A stretch of DNA of 64,000 nucleotides, from assembly GCF_018614135.1 (NCBI RefSeq), contig NZ_JAGGOW010000152.1, positions 1 to 64,000 of the forward strand, given 5' to 3'. The translations under genes and the position numbers were made by a program. The first letter of the stretch is position 1, and each line of letters begins with the position of its first letter. The DNA comes from Streptomyces sp. ISL-66. Lineage in GTDB: Bacteria > Actinomycetota > Actinomycetes > Streptomycetales > Streptomycetaceae. The notes beneath the pieces are model-generated. The model was not told where the DNA came from. It searched no databases and was given only the letters and a program-made list of their open reading frames with translations. Positions 1-7,236 of this stretch are shown piece after piece.

Positions 1-216
1 GATCTGGCGCGGGCCGTGGCGTGCGCCCGCCGGGCCGGGGCCCTGAGCGTGTGGCCGCCCGGCCGGCGCCCGGGGCGGAGCGTACTGGCACTGCTGCCCG
101 AAGCACGGCTGGCGGCGGTGCGGGCCGCGGTCGCGGAGGACTTCCGCGACCGGGAGCGACCCGTACCCCGGTTCCTGAACATCGCCGTGGCCGGTGCGGC
201 CCGGCGTGAGGAATGA
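1..216 (+). CDS. C-terminal end of an unidentified protein (cut by window edge)
   Basis: The frame is open from the first base and stops at 214-216, so about 71 C-terminal residues are visible and the start lies outside the window. The fragment is Arg/Ala-rich, with the segment SVLALLPEARLAAVRAAVAED followed by a short conserved-looking tail PRFLNIAVAG. No domain can be named with confidence. Third codon positions are strongly GC-rich, which supports real coding. The downstream gene starts 94 bases later on the same strand behind its own ribosome site, so the two need not be linked. Confidence 0.45.
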   Translation, partial: DLARAVACARRAGALSVWPPGRRPGRSVLALLPEARLAAVRAAVAEDFRDRERPVPRFLNIAVAGAARREE

Positions 217-265
217 CGCCGCTCACCCCCTGCTCCCACTGCCGGCCCACCACCCACCACGCACA

Positions 266-290
266 CCCATCACCCATCACCCATCACCCA
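266..290 (+). repeat. heptanucleotide tandem repeat in the leader of the phosphoesterase gene
   Basis: The unit CCCATCA is repeated about 3.6 times head to tail and ends about 10 bases before the GAGGAGA ribosome site of the phosphoesterase gene. A short 7-base repeat this near a ribosome site can change copy number by slippage; any effect on expression is inference. Confidence 0.7.
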
Positions 291-309
291 CCATGAGGAG
301 AAACCACCC

Positions 310-1608
310 ATGCCCCTTCCTCCTTCTCCGAAGGCGAGCACGAGCGCGAGACACCGGGTCCGCCGGTCCGCCCTCGTCGCCGGACTCGGCGCGCTCGGCC
401 TGCTGGGCGCCTTCACCCTCGCCAACTCGCACGTCAGCAGCGGCAGTTCCACTCCCCTCGCGAACGCGGCCGCCACCGCGCTGCCGGCGTACGACCACGT
501 GGTCGTCGTCGTGTACGAGAACAAGCAGTACGGAGAGGTCATCGGCAGCGCCAATGCCCCGTACATCAACCAGCTGGCGGGCGGCGGCGCGAGCCTGACC
601 GGCATGAAGGCACTGACCCACCCCAGCCAGCCGAACTACTTCAACCTCTTCTCCGGCGCCACCCAAGGCATCACCGGGGACGGCTGCTACACCCCGCAGT
701 CGATGACCGCCGCCAACCTCGGCCAGGAGGTCATCGCCGCAGGCAAGACCTTCGCGACGTACAACGAGGACCTTCCCGGTGAGGGGTCCACGGCCTGCAC
801 CAGCGGCCAGTACGCGCAGAAGCACAACCCTTGGTTCGCCTTCAAGAACGTCCCGCTGAACACCGGGAAGACCTGGACGCAGTTCCCGCAGGGCAACTTC
901 GCGGCGCTGCCGAACCTGTCGTTCGTGGTGCCCAACCAGTGCAACGACATGCACTCCTGCTCGGTCGCCACGGGTGACACCTGGACGAAGAACAGCCTCG
1001 ACGCCTACGCGCAGTGGGCGAAGGCCAACAACAGCCTGCTGGTGCTGACGTGGGACGAGGACAACTACCTCGGCTCCAACCAGATCGCCACCGTCTTCTA
1101 CGGCGCGAACGTCAAGACGGGCAAGTACGCCACCGCCTTCAACCACCACCACCTGCTGCGCACCTTCGAGGACCTCTTCGCCACCGCGACGCACGCGGGC
1201 AACGCGGCCAACGTCCAGCCGATCAGCGAGGTGTTCGCCGCGTCCACGGATCCCACGCCGACGCCGACTCCCACCCCGACCCCGACACCCACGCCGACCC
1301 CCACGCCGACCCCCACACCCACACCCACACCCACCCCGACCACCGGTGAGCTGAAGCTGATCGACCCCGGCCCGCAAGCCTGCAAGTTCAACCAGTCCTG
1401 CACCATCCAGCTCACGGCCACCGGAGGAAAGCCTCCCGTCCGCTACGCCGCCACCGGACTCCCCTGGGGCCTCACCCTCGATGCCACCACCGGCCGCATC
1501 ACCGGCAAACCCTGGGCCACCGGAACCCTCCAGATCACCGCAACCGCCACCGACACCACGGGAACCACCGCCACCACCACCTTCCCCCTCACCCTCACCT
1601 GGTTCTGA
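310..1608 (+). CDS. secreted phosphoesterase (acid phosphatase / phospholipase C-like family) with Pro-Thr linker and C-terminal Ig-like domain
   Basis: A 432-residue secreted protein. An Arg-rich start and a hydrophobic stretch (residues about 20-40) form a signal peptide. The catalytic domain (about 58-310) opens with DHVVVVVYENKQYGEV, typical of the bacterial phosphoesterase family (PF04185), and carries the later landmarks HPSQPNYFNLFSG, TWDEDN and the NHHH run that fit its metal site. An uninterrupted (Pro-Thr)n linker follows (about 314-343), then a compact domain of about 85 residues resembling the putative Ig fold found in secreted bacterial proteins (GLTLDATTGRITGKP). The family hydrolyses phosphate monoesters or phospholipids, so phosphate scavenging outside the cell is likely; the substrate cannot be read from sequence. 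The ATG at 310 has GAGGAGA about 9 bases upstream. Confidence 0.85.
   Translation: MPLPPSPKASTSARHRVRRSALVAGLGALGLLGAFTLANSHVSSGSSTPLANAAATALPAYDHVVVVVYENKQYGEVIGSANAPYINQLAGGGASLTGMKALTHPSQPNYFNLFSGATQGITGDGCYTPQSMTAANLGQEVIAAGKTFATYNEDLPGEGSTACTSGQYAQKHNPWFAFKNVPLNTGKTWTQFPQGNFAALPNLSFVVPNQCNDMHSCSVATGDTWTKNSLDAYAQWAKANNSLLVLTWDEDNYLGSNQIATVFYGANVKTGKYATAFNHHHLLRTFEDLFATATHAGNAANVQPISEVFAASTDPTPTPTPTPTPTPTPTPTPTPTPTPTPTPTTGELKLIDPGPQACKFNQSCTIQLTATGGKPPVRYAATGLPWGLTLDATTGRITGKPWATGTLQITATATDTTGTTATTTFPLTLTWF
1252..1341 (+). repeat. (CCNACN)n tandem repeat encoding the Pro-Thr linker
   Basis: About 15 in-frame Pro-Thr dipeptide units encoded by alternating CCC/CCG and ACG/ACC codons. It is a low-complexity tract prone to length change without frameshift when whole 6-base units are lost or gained. 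Its role is most simply a flexible, possibly glycosylated spacer between the phosphoesterase and Ig-like domains. Confidence 0.85.
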
Positions 1609-1728
1609 CCCACAGCGGGACGGAGGCACGGACGGAGGGAGGAGGGAGGAGCGGAGGAACGGAGGAACGGGCGGCGGCGCAGACCACCGCCCGTTCCCCT
1701 CCGGATCCGCGGGCGGACCGCCCGGGCC

Positions 1729-4047
1729 TCAGCCCGTCCCGGCCTCCGAACGAACGACGTGCGCGGCCTCGACCAGGTGCTCCAGCGAGGTCTTCGTCTC
1801 GGGCCAGCCACGGGTCTTCAGCCCGCAGTCCGGGTTGACCCACAGGCGCTCGGCGGGGATGGCCTCCAGCCCCTTGCGCAGCAGGGCCGCCGCTTCCTCG
1901 GCGGACGGGACGCGCGGGGAATGGATGTCCCAGACGCCGGGACCGACCTCGCGGGGGTAGCGGGCACCGGCCAGTTCGTCGGCGACCCGCATGTGCGAGC
2001 GGGCCGCCTCCAGGCTGATCACGTCGGCATCGAGGGCGTCGATGGCTTCGACGATGTCGCCGAACTCGGCGTAGCACATGTGGGTGTGGATCTGGGTCTC
2101 CGGCCGGACGCCGCAGGTGCTGAGGCGGAAGGACCCGGTCGCCCAGTCCAGGTAGGCGGCGCGGTCGGCCGCCCGGAGCGGCAGCGTTTCGCGCAGGGCG
2201 GGTTCGTCGACCTGGATGACGGAAGTGCCCGCCGCTTCCAGGTCGTTCACCTCGTCGCGCAGGGCGAGCGCGACTTGGCGGGCGGTCTCGCCGAGGGGCT
2301 GGTCGTCCCGGACGAACGACCAGGCGAGCATGGTCACGGGGCCCGTCAGCATCCCCTTGACCGGCTTCGCCGTCTGCGCCTGGGCGTACGTCGTCCAGCG
2401 CACGGTCATCGGATCGGGGCGGGAGATGTCCCCGGCCAGGACCGGCGGGCGCACGTAGCGGGTCCCGTAGGACTGGACCCAGCCGTGCTGGGTGGCGAGG
2501 TAGCCGGTGAGCTGTTCCGCGAAGTACTGCACCATGTCGTTGCGTTCGGGCTCGCCGTGCACGAGGACGTCGATGCCGGTCTTCTCCTGGAAGGCGATCA
2601 CCTCGCGGATCTCGGCCTCGATGCGGCTCTCGTAGCCGGCCTCGTCCAGCCGTCCGGCGCGCAGGTCCGCGCGGGCGGTGCGCAGTTCGGCGGTCTGCGG
2701 GAAGGATCCGATGGTCGTCGTCGGCAACAGGGGCAGGCCGAGGTGCGTCCGCTGGGCGGCCGCGCGCCGCTCGTAGGGCTGGGAGCGACGGCCGTCGGCG
2801 TCGGTGACGGCCGCGGCCCGGGCGCGTACGGCAGGGTCGCGGGTGATCGCGGAACGGGTCCGGGAGGCGAGGTCGGCGCGGTTGGCGGCGAGTTCGCCGG
2901 CGATGGCGTCGGTGCCCCGGGAGAGTCCGCGGGCCAGGACGGTGATCTCGGTGGTTTTCTGGCGGGCGAAGGCCAGCCAGCGGCGGACCTGCGGATCCGT
3001 GTCTCGCTCGGCGGCCGCGTCGAGCGGGACGTGGAGGAGGGAGCAGGAGGCGGCCACGTCGACCCGTCCGGCGAGGCCGAGCAGGGTGCCGAGGGTCGCG
3101 AGGGACTTCTCGTAGTCGTTGATCCAGATGTTGCGGCCGTTGACCACGCCCGCGACCAGGCGCTTGCCCGGCAGTCCCCCGACCGCGGCGAGGTCGGCCA
3201 GGTTGGCGGCGGCCCGGTCGGTGAAGTCCATGGCGAGGCCTTCGACGGGGGCCTTGACCAGGACGGGCAGGGCCTCGCCGAGCCGGTCGAAGTAGGAGGC
3301 GACGAGCAGTTTGGGGCGCTCGTCCCGGTCGCCCAGGTCGCGGTAGGCGCGGGCGGCCGCGGCCAGGTCGGCCGGGGTGCGGTCCTGGACGAGGGCGGGC
3401 TCGTCGAGCTGGACCCATTCGGCTCCGGCGGCCCGCAGATCGGCGAGGACCTCGGCGTAGACGGGCAGCAGCCGGTCGAGCAGGGTGAGCGGCTGGAAGT
3501 CCTCGGCCACGCCGGGCGCGGGCTTGGCCAGCAGGAGGTAGGTGATCGGTCCGACCAGCACGGGGCGGGCCCCCAGGCCGAGCGCCAGGGCTTCCTTCAG
3601 CTCGGCGACCTGCTTGGTGGAGTCGGCGGTGAAGACGGTGCCGGGCCCCAATTCCGGGACCAGATAGTGGTAGTTGGTGTCGAACCACTTGGTCATTTCC
3701 AGCGGGGCCACTTCCTGGGTGCCGCGCGCCATGGCGAAGTAGCCGTCCAGCGCGTCCGCGCCGACGGCGGCGCGGTGGCGGGCCGGGATCGCGCCGACCA
3801 TGACGCTGGTGTCGAGGACGTGGTCGTAGTACGAGAAGTCGCCCGTGGGCACTTCGTGGATGCCGGCCTCGGCCAGCTGCCGCCAGTTCGTCCGGCGCAG
3901 GCCCGCCGCGGTCTCGTGGAGGGCTTCGGCGCTGACGCGGCCCTTCCAGTAGCCCTCGATCGCCTTCTTCAGTTGCCGGTTCTGTCCCTGGCGGGGGTAG
4001 CCGTACACGGTGGCCCGTACGGCCTCGGTTGCCGACTCGATCGTCAC
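1729..4047 (-). CDS. metE: 5-methyltetrahydropteroyltriglutamate-homocysteine S-methyltransferase (cobalamin-independent methionine synthase)
   Basis: A 772-residue protein of the usual MetE length. It transfers the methyl group of 5-methyltetrahydrofolate to homocysteine without B12, the last step of methionine synthesis, in the cytoplasm. The C-terminal half has the zinc and homocysteine region with HMCYAEFGD and the late Cys in NPDCGLKTR; the N-terminal half is the ancestral duplicate. A GTG at 4047 (protein starting VTIESATEAV) is preferred because GAAGGAGA lies 7 bases before it; an ATG 21 bases further upstream lacks a site. A cobalamin riboswitch sits about 180 bases upstream on the same strand, so expression should be shut off when B12 is available and the B12-dependent MetH can work. 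It stands alone and ends convergently with the phosphoesterase gene. Confidence 0.97.
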   Translation of the reverse strand: MTIESATEAVRATVYGYPRQGQNRQLKKAIEGYWKGRVSAEALHETAAGLRRTNWRQLAEAGIHEVPTGDFSYYDHVLDTSVMVGAIPARHRAAVGADALDGYFAMARGTQEVAPLEMTKWFDTNYHYLVPELGPGTVFTADSTKQVAELKEALALGLGARPVLVGPITYLLLAKPAPGVAEDFQPLTLLDRLLPVYAEVLADLRAAGAEWVQLDEPALVQDRTPADLAAAARAYRDLGDRDERPKLLVASYFDRLGEALPVLVKAPVEGLAMDFTDRAAANLADLAAVGGLPGKRLVAGVVNGRNIWINDYEKSLATLGTLLGLAGRVDVAASCSLLHVPLDAAAERDTDPQVRRWLAFARQKTTEITVLARGLSRGTDAIAGELAANRADLASRTRSAITRDPAVRARAAAVTDADGRRSQPYERRAAAQRTHLGLPLLPTTTIGSFPQTAELRTARADLRAGRLDEAGYESRIEAEIREVIAFQEKTGIDVLVHGEPERNDMVQYFAEQLTGYLATQHGWVQSYGTRYVRPPVLAGDISRPDPMTVRWTTYAQAQTAKPVKGMLTGPVTMLAWSFVRDDQPLGETARQVALALRDEVNDLEAAGTSVIQVDEPALRETLPLRAADRAAYLDWATGSFRLSTCGVRPETQIHTHMCYAEFGDIVEAIDALDADVISLEAARSHMRVADELAGARYPREVGPGVWDIHSPRVPSAEEAAALLRKGLEAIPAERLWVNPDCGLKTRGWPETKTSLEHLVEAAHVVRSEAGTG

Positions 4048-4227
4048 GGAACTCTCCTTCGCGAGCACGTCTCCATGGATCCCGGTGACGGGACGCGGGG
4101 CGCGGGGCGCGAAGGGATGGCTGACCGGACGGTACGCCGTGCGCCGGGCACGGACACGGACACGACCGTCTGATGGTCCACCGACCCGCCCACGAGGTCA
4201 CCGGAATGTCCGCGCACGGCTGTGCGT

Positions 4228-4435
4228 GCGCGGGCAACGGGCAGGTCTTCGGACTTGCGGGCGCGTCTCCCCTTCGGGCAGACACCTACTGGCCGTCGCT
4301 TCCCAGACCCGTACGGGTCCAGTGCGTATGACGGCGGTCGTTCCCGCTCACCGCTGCGGGGCAGTCCCGGATTCCCACCGGGTTCCCTCTTACGACGCGT
4401 CCCGCCTGGAGGGCGGGGGCGAACCAGCTGCTGTG
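4228..4435 (-). promoter_or_regulatory. cobalamin (adenosylcobalamin) riboswitch controlling metE
   Basis: Read on the minus strand, the leader has the landmarks of the B12 riboswitch in order: a GGGAACCCGGTGGGAATCC segment, the B12 box GACTGCCCCGCAGCGGTGA (about 4350-4372), a variable helical region, and the terminal CAAGTCCGAAGACCTGCCC (about 4238-4256). Family knowledge: ligand binding lowers expression of the downstream gene. A GC-rich imperfect hairpin just downstream (about 4211-4229, arms CGCAC and GTGCG) may be part of the expression platform. Boundaries are approximate. Confidence 0.93.
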
Positions 4436-4571
4436 ATCAGCATAGGGACCGCCACCTAAAGAACGGATGGAGCCCCCGCGTACCGGGAGCGGCATGACCG
4501 ATGCCCGGTGGACCTGAACAGGAAAAATGGCGATGCACCGGCCGTGGGTGCCGTACAGTGAGGTTTACCGA

Positions 4572-4647
<76 letters not shown>

Positions 4648-4650
4648 GAC

Positions 4651-4690
4651 CGGAAGGGCCCGGATCCTCTTGAGGATCCGGGCCCTTCCG
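4651..4690. terminator. bidirectional hairpin terminator after tRNA and 2-MIB operon
   Basis: A perfect 40-base inverted repeat: 19-base arms (CGGAAGGGCCCGGATCCTC and its complement) with a 2-base centre. It lies between the plus-strand tRNA and the convergent methyltransferase gene, so it can end both transcripts. No long T-tract is present, which is usual in this genus. Confidence 0.85.
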
Positions 4691-4758
4691 CATGCCGTCG
4701 GACGTGACGGAGCCGGGCCGGGCCTGACCGAGAGCGGCCCCTACCCGGGCGGACCGGG

Positions 4759-5676
4759 TCAGATGCGGTCGGCCGCGATCAGGACGTACTGGAAAGAGCC
4801 GTCCTTGTAGGAGTTGATGAACGCTTCCTCGATGCCCGTGACCAGGCGCGACGTGGCCCGCAGCTCCCAGTACGGCAGGGTGTCGGGGGTCAGGTCGATG
4901 ACGGCCTGCGGTACGAGACGGTTGTCGGCCATGGCGCGCAGGTACTCCCGGCGGGAGTGGATGTTGCACTCGAAGTGCGCGTTGATCTGGGAGACCCACT
5001 TCGAGGGCTGGCCGTAGCGCGGGTTCCAGCAGCCGGTGATGGTCACGTAGCGGCCGCCGACCTCGAGGACCCGGGAGTGCTCGGCGAAGAGGTCGTGCAG
5101 GTCGACGTACATGCTCGACTCGTTGTTCCACGAGGCCGCGACCTGACCGGTCTCGAAGGGCGTGCCGAGCATGTTGCAGACGCGGGCCCGGACGTGGTCC
5201 TCGATGCCGAGTTCGCGGGCTCGCTGGTTGGCGAAGTCGGCCTGCTTCGCCGACAGGGTGACGCCCTCCACCTTGCATCCGAAGCGCTGGTGGGCCATCA
5301 CCATCGAACCGCCGCGGCCGCAGCCCGCGTCCAGGAGGGTGTCGCCGCGCCCGATGGGACCGAGGTGGTCCAGCAGGAGTTCGGCCTGCGCCGACTCCAG
5401 CCGGTGGAGCTCGGCGACCAGCTTCTTCTCGGATTCGCCGTCGTCGCAGTCGCCGAGGGCCGCGCGATCGACGTCGCCGATGCCGTAGTGGTGGTGGTAC
5501 AGGCCGTCGACGTCACCGAGCCGCAGGTTCACGGGCCTGGCCTCGTTGTTCCAGTAACGGGCGATGTCCCCCTGGTACGGAGTCGTCGGGCCGGGGATGA
5601 TCGCGGAGGGGCCGGTGAGGGTCCCGGTGGTGCTCGTGTCAGCGGTCAGTTCGGTAGTGAGATCGGTGCTGGTCAC
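4759..5676 (-). CDS. gppmt: geranyl diphosphate 2-C-methyltransferase (2-MIB pathway)
   Basis: SAM-dependent enzyme that methylates geranyl diphosphate at C2, giving 2-methylgeranyl diphosphate, the substrate of the adjacent synthase. The class I methyltransferase SAM motif LLDAGCGRGGSMV is at about residues 114-126; strongly conserved family stretches include YWNNEARPVNLRLGDVDG and CWNPRYGQPSKWVSQI. It is the last gene of the encapsulin - synthase - methyltransferase operon. Start choice matters. The GTG at 5676 (VTSTDLTTE, 305 residues) has AAGGA 11 bases upstream. The in-frame ATG at 5688 gives 309 residues, lies 2 bases after the synthase stop (TAAGGATG), and would put two rare TTA leucine codons at positions 3-4. 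I prefer the GTG. The function is nearly certain. Confidence 0.95.
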   Translation of the reverse strand: MTSTDLTTELTADTSTTGTLTGPSAIIPGPTTPYQGDIARYWNNEARPVNLRLGDVDGLYHHHYGIGDVDRAALGDCDDGESEKKLVAELHRLESAQAELLLDHLGPIGRGDTLLDAGCGRGGSMVMAHQRFGCKVEGVTLSAKQADFANQRARELGIEDHVRARVCNMLGTPFETGQVAASWNNESSMYVDLHDLFAEHSRVLEVGGRYVTITGCWNPRYGQPSKWVSQINAHFECNIHSRREYLRAMADNRLVPQAVIDLTPDTLPYWELRATSRLVTGIEEAFINSYKDGSFQYVLIAADRI

Positions 5677-5690
5677 TAATAAGTCCATCC

Positions 5691-7046
5691 TTACCAGAAG
5701 TCGGGCAGGCTGTAGCGGTAGGTATTGGTCTGGTGCCAGTAGTGGTTGCCGTCAACCCACACGGCCACGCCCCGCAGGAAGCGCAGCACGCTCGGGACGG
5801 GGCAGGCGACGGCCAGCGCGGCGGCCGCGGATTCGAAGTCGTGCATGAGGTCGTTGTGGACCTCGACCGCCTTCAGATAGGCCTCCTGGTCGGAGATCCG
5901 CTCGCGTTCGGCGATCACCACGGGCAGGTTCATGTGCCGTCCGGGGGCGGCGAGTTCCTTGGTGTACGAGTACAAGTCGTTGACAATGGTGGTGGCGTTG
6001 CCGGCGAGCGCGATGACCCGCTGCATGTCGGGCCGGGCGTGCAGGTCGGCCGGCAGCTCGTAGCCGCCGACGGTGTCGGTGATGGTGGGACACGGGCGGA
6101 AGTTGTTGAACTGCCGCATCGCCAGGTACTCCCACACTTCGGGGACGTACTCGGTCTGCGCCCACGCCGCCTCGGCCAGGTACCCGAGGTGCAGACGGGC
6201 CATGTCGTGCCGGTACCGGTCGGCCTGGGACGGCGTGGACTGCCCGACGAAGTACTCCATGGCGGAGCGGTAGGCGCGCCGGGGCGCGTCCGAGTGGAGC
6301 GACCGCGCCCACTCCGGCTGGTACTCCCCCGTCGTGTGGAGGGGGTCGAGGGCGGTGTGGGCCAGCAGCAGGCGACCTCCGAGGCCGATGGGCGAGCCGC
6401 CGTGGTCCTCGCAGTAGCAGTCGTCGACCGCGTTCTCGGCGACCATCAGCCGGGTGGCGATCATCAGGTGGTCGATGGTCGGCGCGTCCGGATGGCAGGC
6501 GACCATGTAGCGCCCGACGGAGAAGCCGTCGAACTGGTCCTCCCAGTCCTCGGGGTACAACTCGACCTCGTCCAGCGCCCACGCCTTGATCCGGCGGCTC
6601 ACCTCCTCCACGCGCACGGGATCGGGGTCCGACACCGGGCGGTGGTAGAGCCCCGGGATCGGACGGCCCGCCACCGGCTCCGTGTGCGCCGCGGGCAGCG
6701 AAGGCTCCGTACGCCTCGGAGCGTCTTCGCGCGGGGCGAAGTGCAGGCCCCTCGTGCCCAGACCGTTGGGGCCGCGCAGGATCCGTTCCAGAGCGGGGCT
6801 CGGCTGCGGGACCGCGGCGGCCTCCTCCGGCACCTGGAGGGCGGGCCGCAGTGGCATACCGGCCAGCCCGCCGGAGGTGGGGACCCGCGAGGGGGCCTTG
6901 GTACTGCTACTGCTACTGCTGCTATCGGTGCCGGCGCCTGCACGGGCGTGGGCATGGGCATGGGCGTTGCCGAGGACGTGGGCGCCGAAGTGGGCCGCGG
7001 CGCCAGGCAGGCTCGACTGCAGAGGGGAAGGCCCGGGATCGGGCAT
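5691..7046 (-). CDS. mibs: 2-methylisoborneol synthase (terpene cyclase, encapsulin cargo)
   Basis: Class I terpene synthase that cyclises 2-methylgeranyl diphosphate to 2-methylisoborneol. In the 451-residue protein the Mg-binding Asp-rich motif DDCYCED is at 208-214 and the second metal motif NDLYSYTKE at 356-364. Ahead of the catalytic domain is a disordered tail of about 115-140 residues, rich in Pro, Ala and Ser, with an alternating His-Ala run (residues 28-34), a seven-Ser run (42-48) and the conserved-looking LERILRGPNGLGTRGLHFAP (about 86-104). Family knowledge: such tails direct terpene cyclases into family 2B encapsulins. The ATG at 7046 has AAGGAG 8 bases upstream; a longer open frame to 7175 is only repeat-encoded sequence. 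The stop is 2 bases from the possible ATG of the methyltransferase, so the two are probably translationally coupled. Confidence 0.96.
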   Translation of the reverse strand: MPDPGPSPLQSSLPGAAAHFGAHVLGNAHAHAHARAGAGTDSSSSSSSTKAPSRVPTSGGLAGMPLRPALQVPEEAAAVPQPSPALERILRGPNGLGTRGLHFAPREDAPRRTEPSLPAAHTEPVAGRPIPGLYHRPVSDPDPVRVEEVSRRIKAWALDEVELYPEDWEDQFDGFSVGRYMVACHPDAPTIDHLMIATRLMVAENAVDDCYCEDHGGSPIGLGGRLLLAHTALDPLHTTGEYQPEWARSLHSDAPRRAYRSAMEYFVGQSTPSQADRYRHDMARLHLGYLAEAAWAQTEYVPEVWEYLAMRQFNNFRPCPTITDTVGGYELPADLHARPDMQRVIALAGNATTIVNDLYSYTKELAAPGRHMNLPVVIAERERISDQEAYLKAVEVHNDLMHDFESAAAALAVACPVPSVLRFLRGVAVWVDGNHYWHQTNTYRYSLPDFW

Positions 7047-7120
7047 CCGTGACTCCTTGGTGAGGTGGGTGGGCTGTCCCGGATCCCGGGCATCCTCGGC
7101 GGCCCGGGAGGATCCCGGCC

Positions 7121-7215
7121 GTCGCGCCGTCGCGCCGTCGCGCGGCCGCACGGTCGCGCCGTCGCGCCGTCGCACGGCCGCACGGTCGCGCCGCCGCGCA
7201 GCCGCGCCGTCGCGG
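7121..7215. repeat. 32-bp tandem repeat in the spacer between encapsulin and 2-MIB synthase
   Basis: Two 32-base copies (7121-7152 and 7153-7184), built of GTCGCGCC octamers and differing at one base, are followed by a degenerate third copy to about 7215. They fill half of the 190-base spacer inside the operon. The unit length is not a multiple of three and no ribosome site precedes it, so it is judged non-coding. It could form stable RNA structure that sets the ratio of shell to cargo; that is inference. Confidence 0.75.
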
Positions 7216-7236
7216 CCTTCCGGCCGCCGCGCCGCA

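Noticed and set aside
1252..1341. Pro-Thr repeat considered as a CRISPR-like or other functional DNA array
   Set aside because: It is a 6-base coding microsatellite without spacers.
1759..4173. An 804-residue plus-strand open frame antisense to metE
   Set aside because: It mirrors metE codons; the metE protein has intact zinc-site motifs and a riboswitch, so the antisense frame is not a gene.
7047..7175. A longer N-terminus for 2-MIB synthase starting at 7175
   Set aside because: The extra 43 residues are encoded by the end of the tandem repeat and have no ribosome site, whereas the ATG at 7046 has AAGGAG at good spacing.
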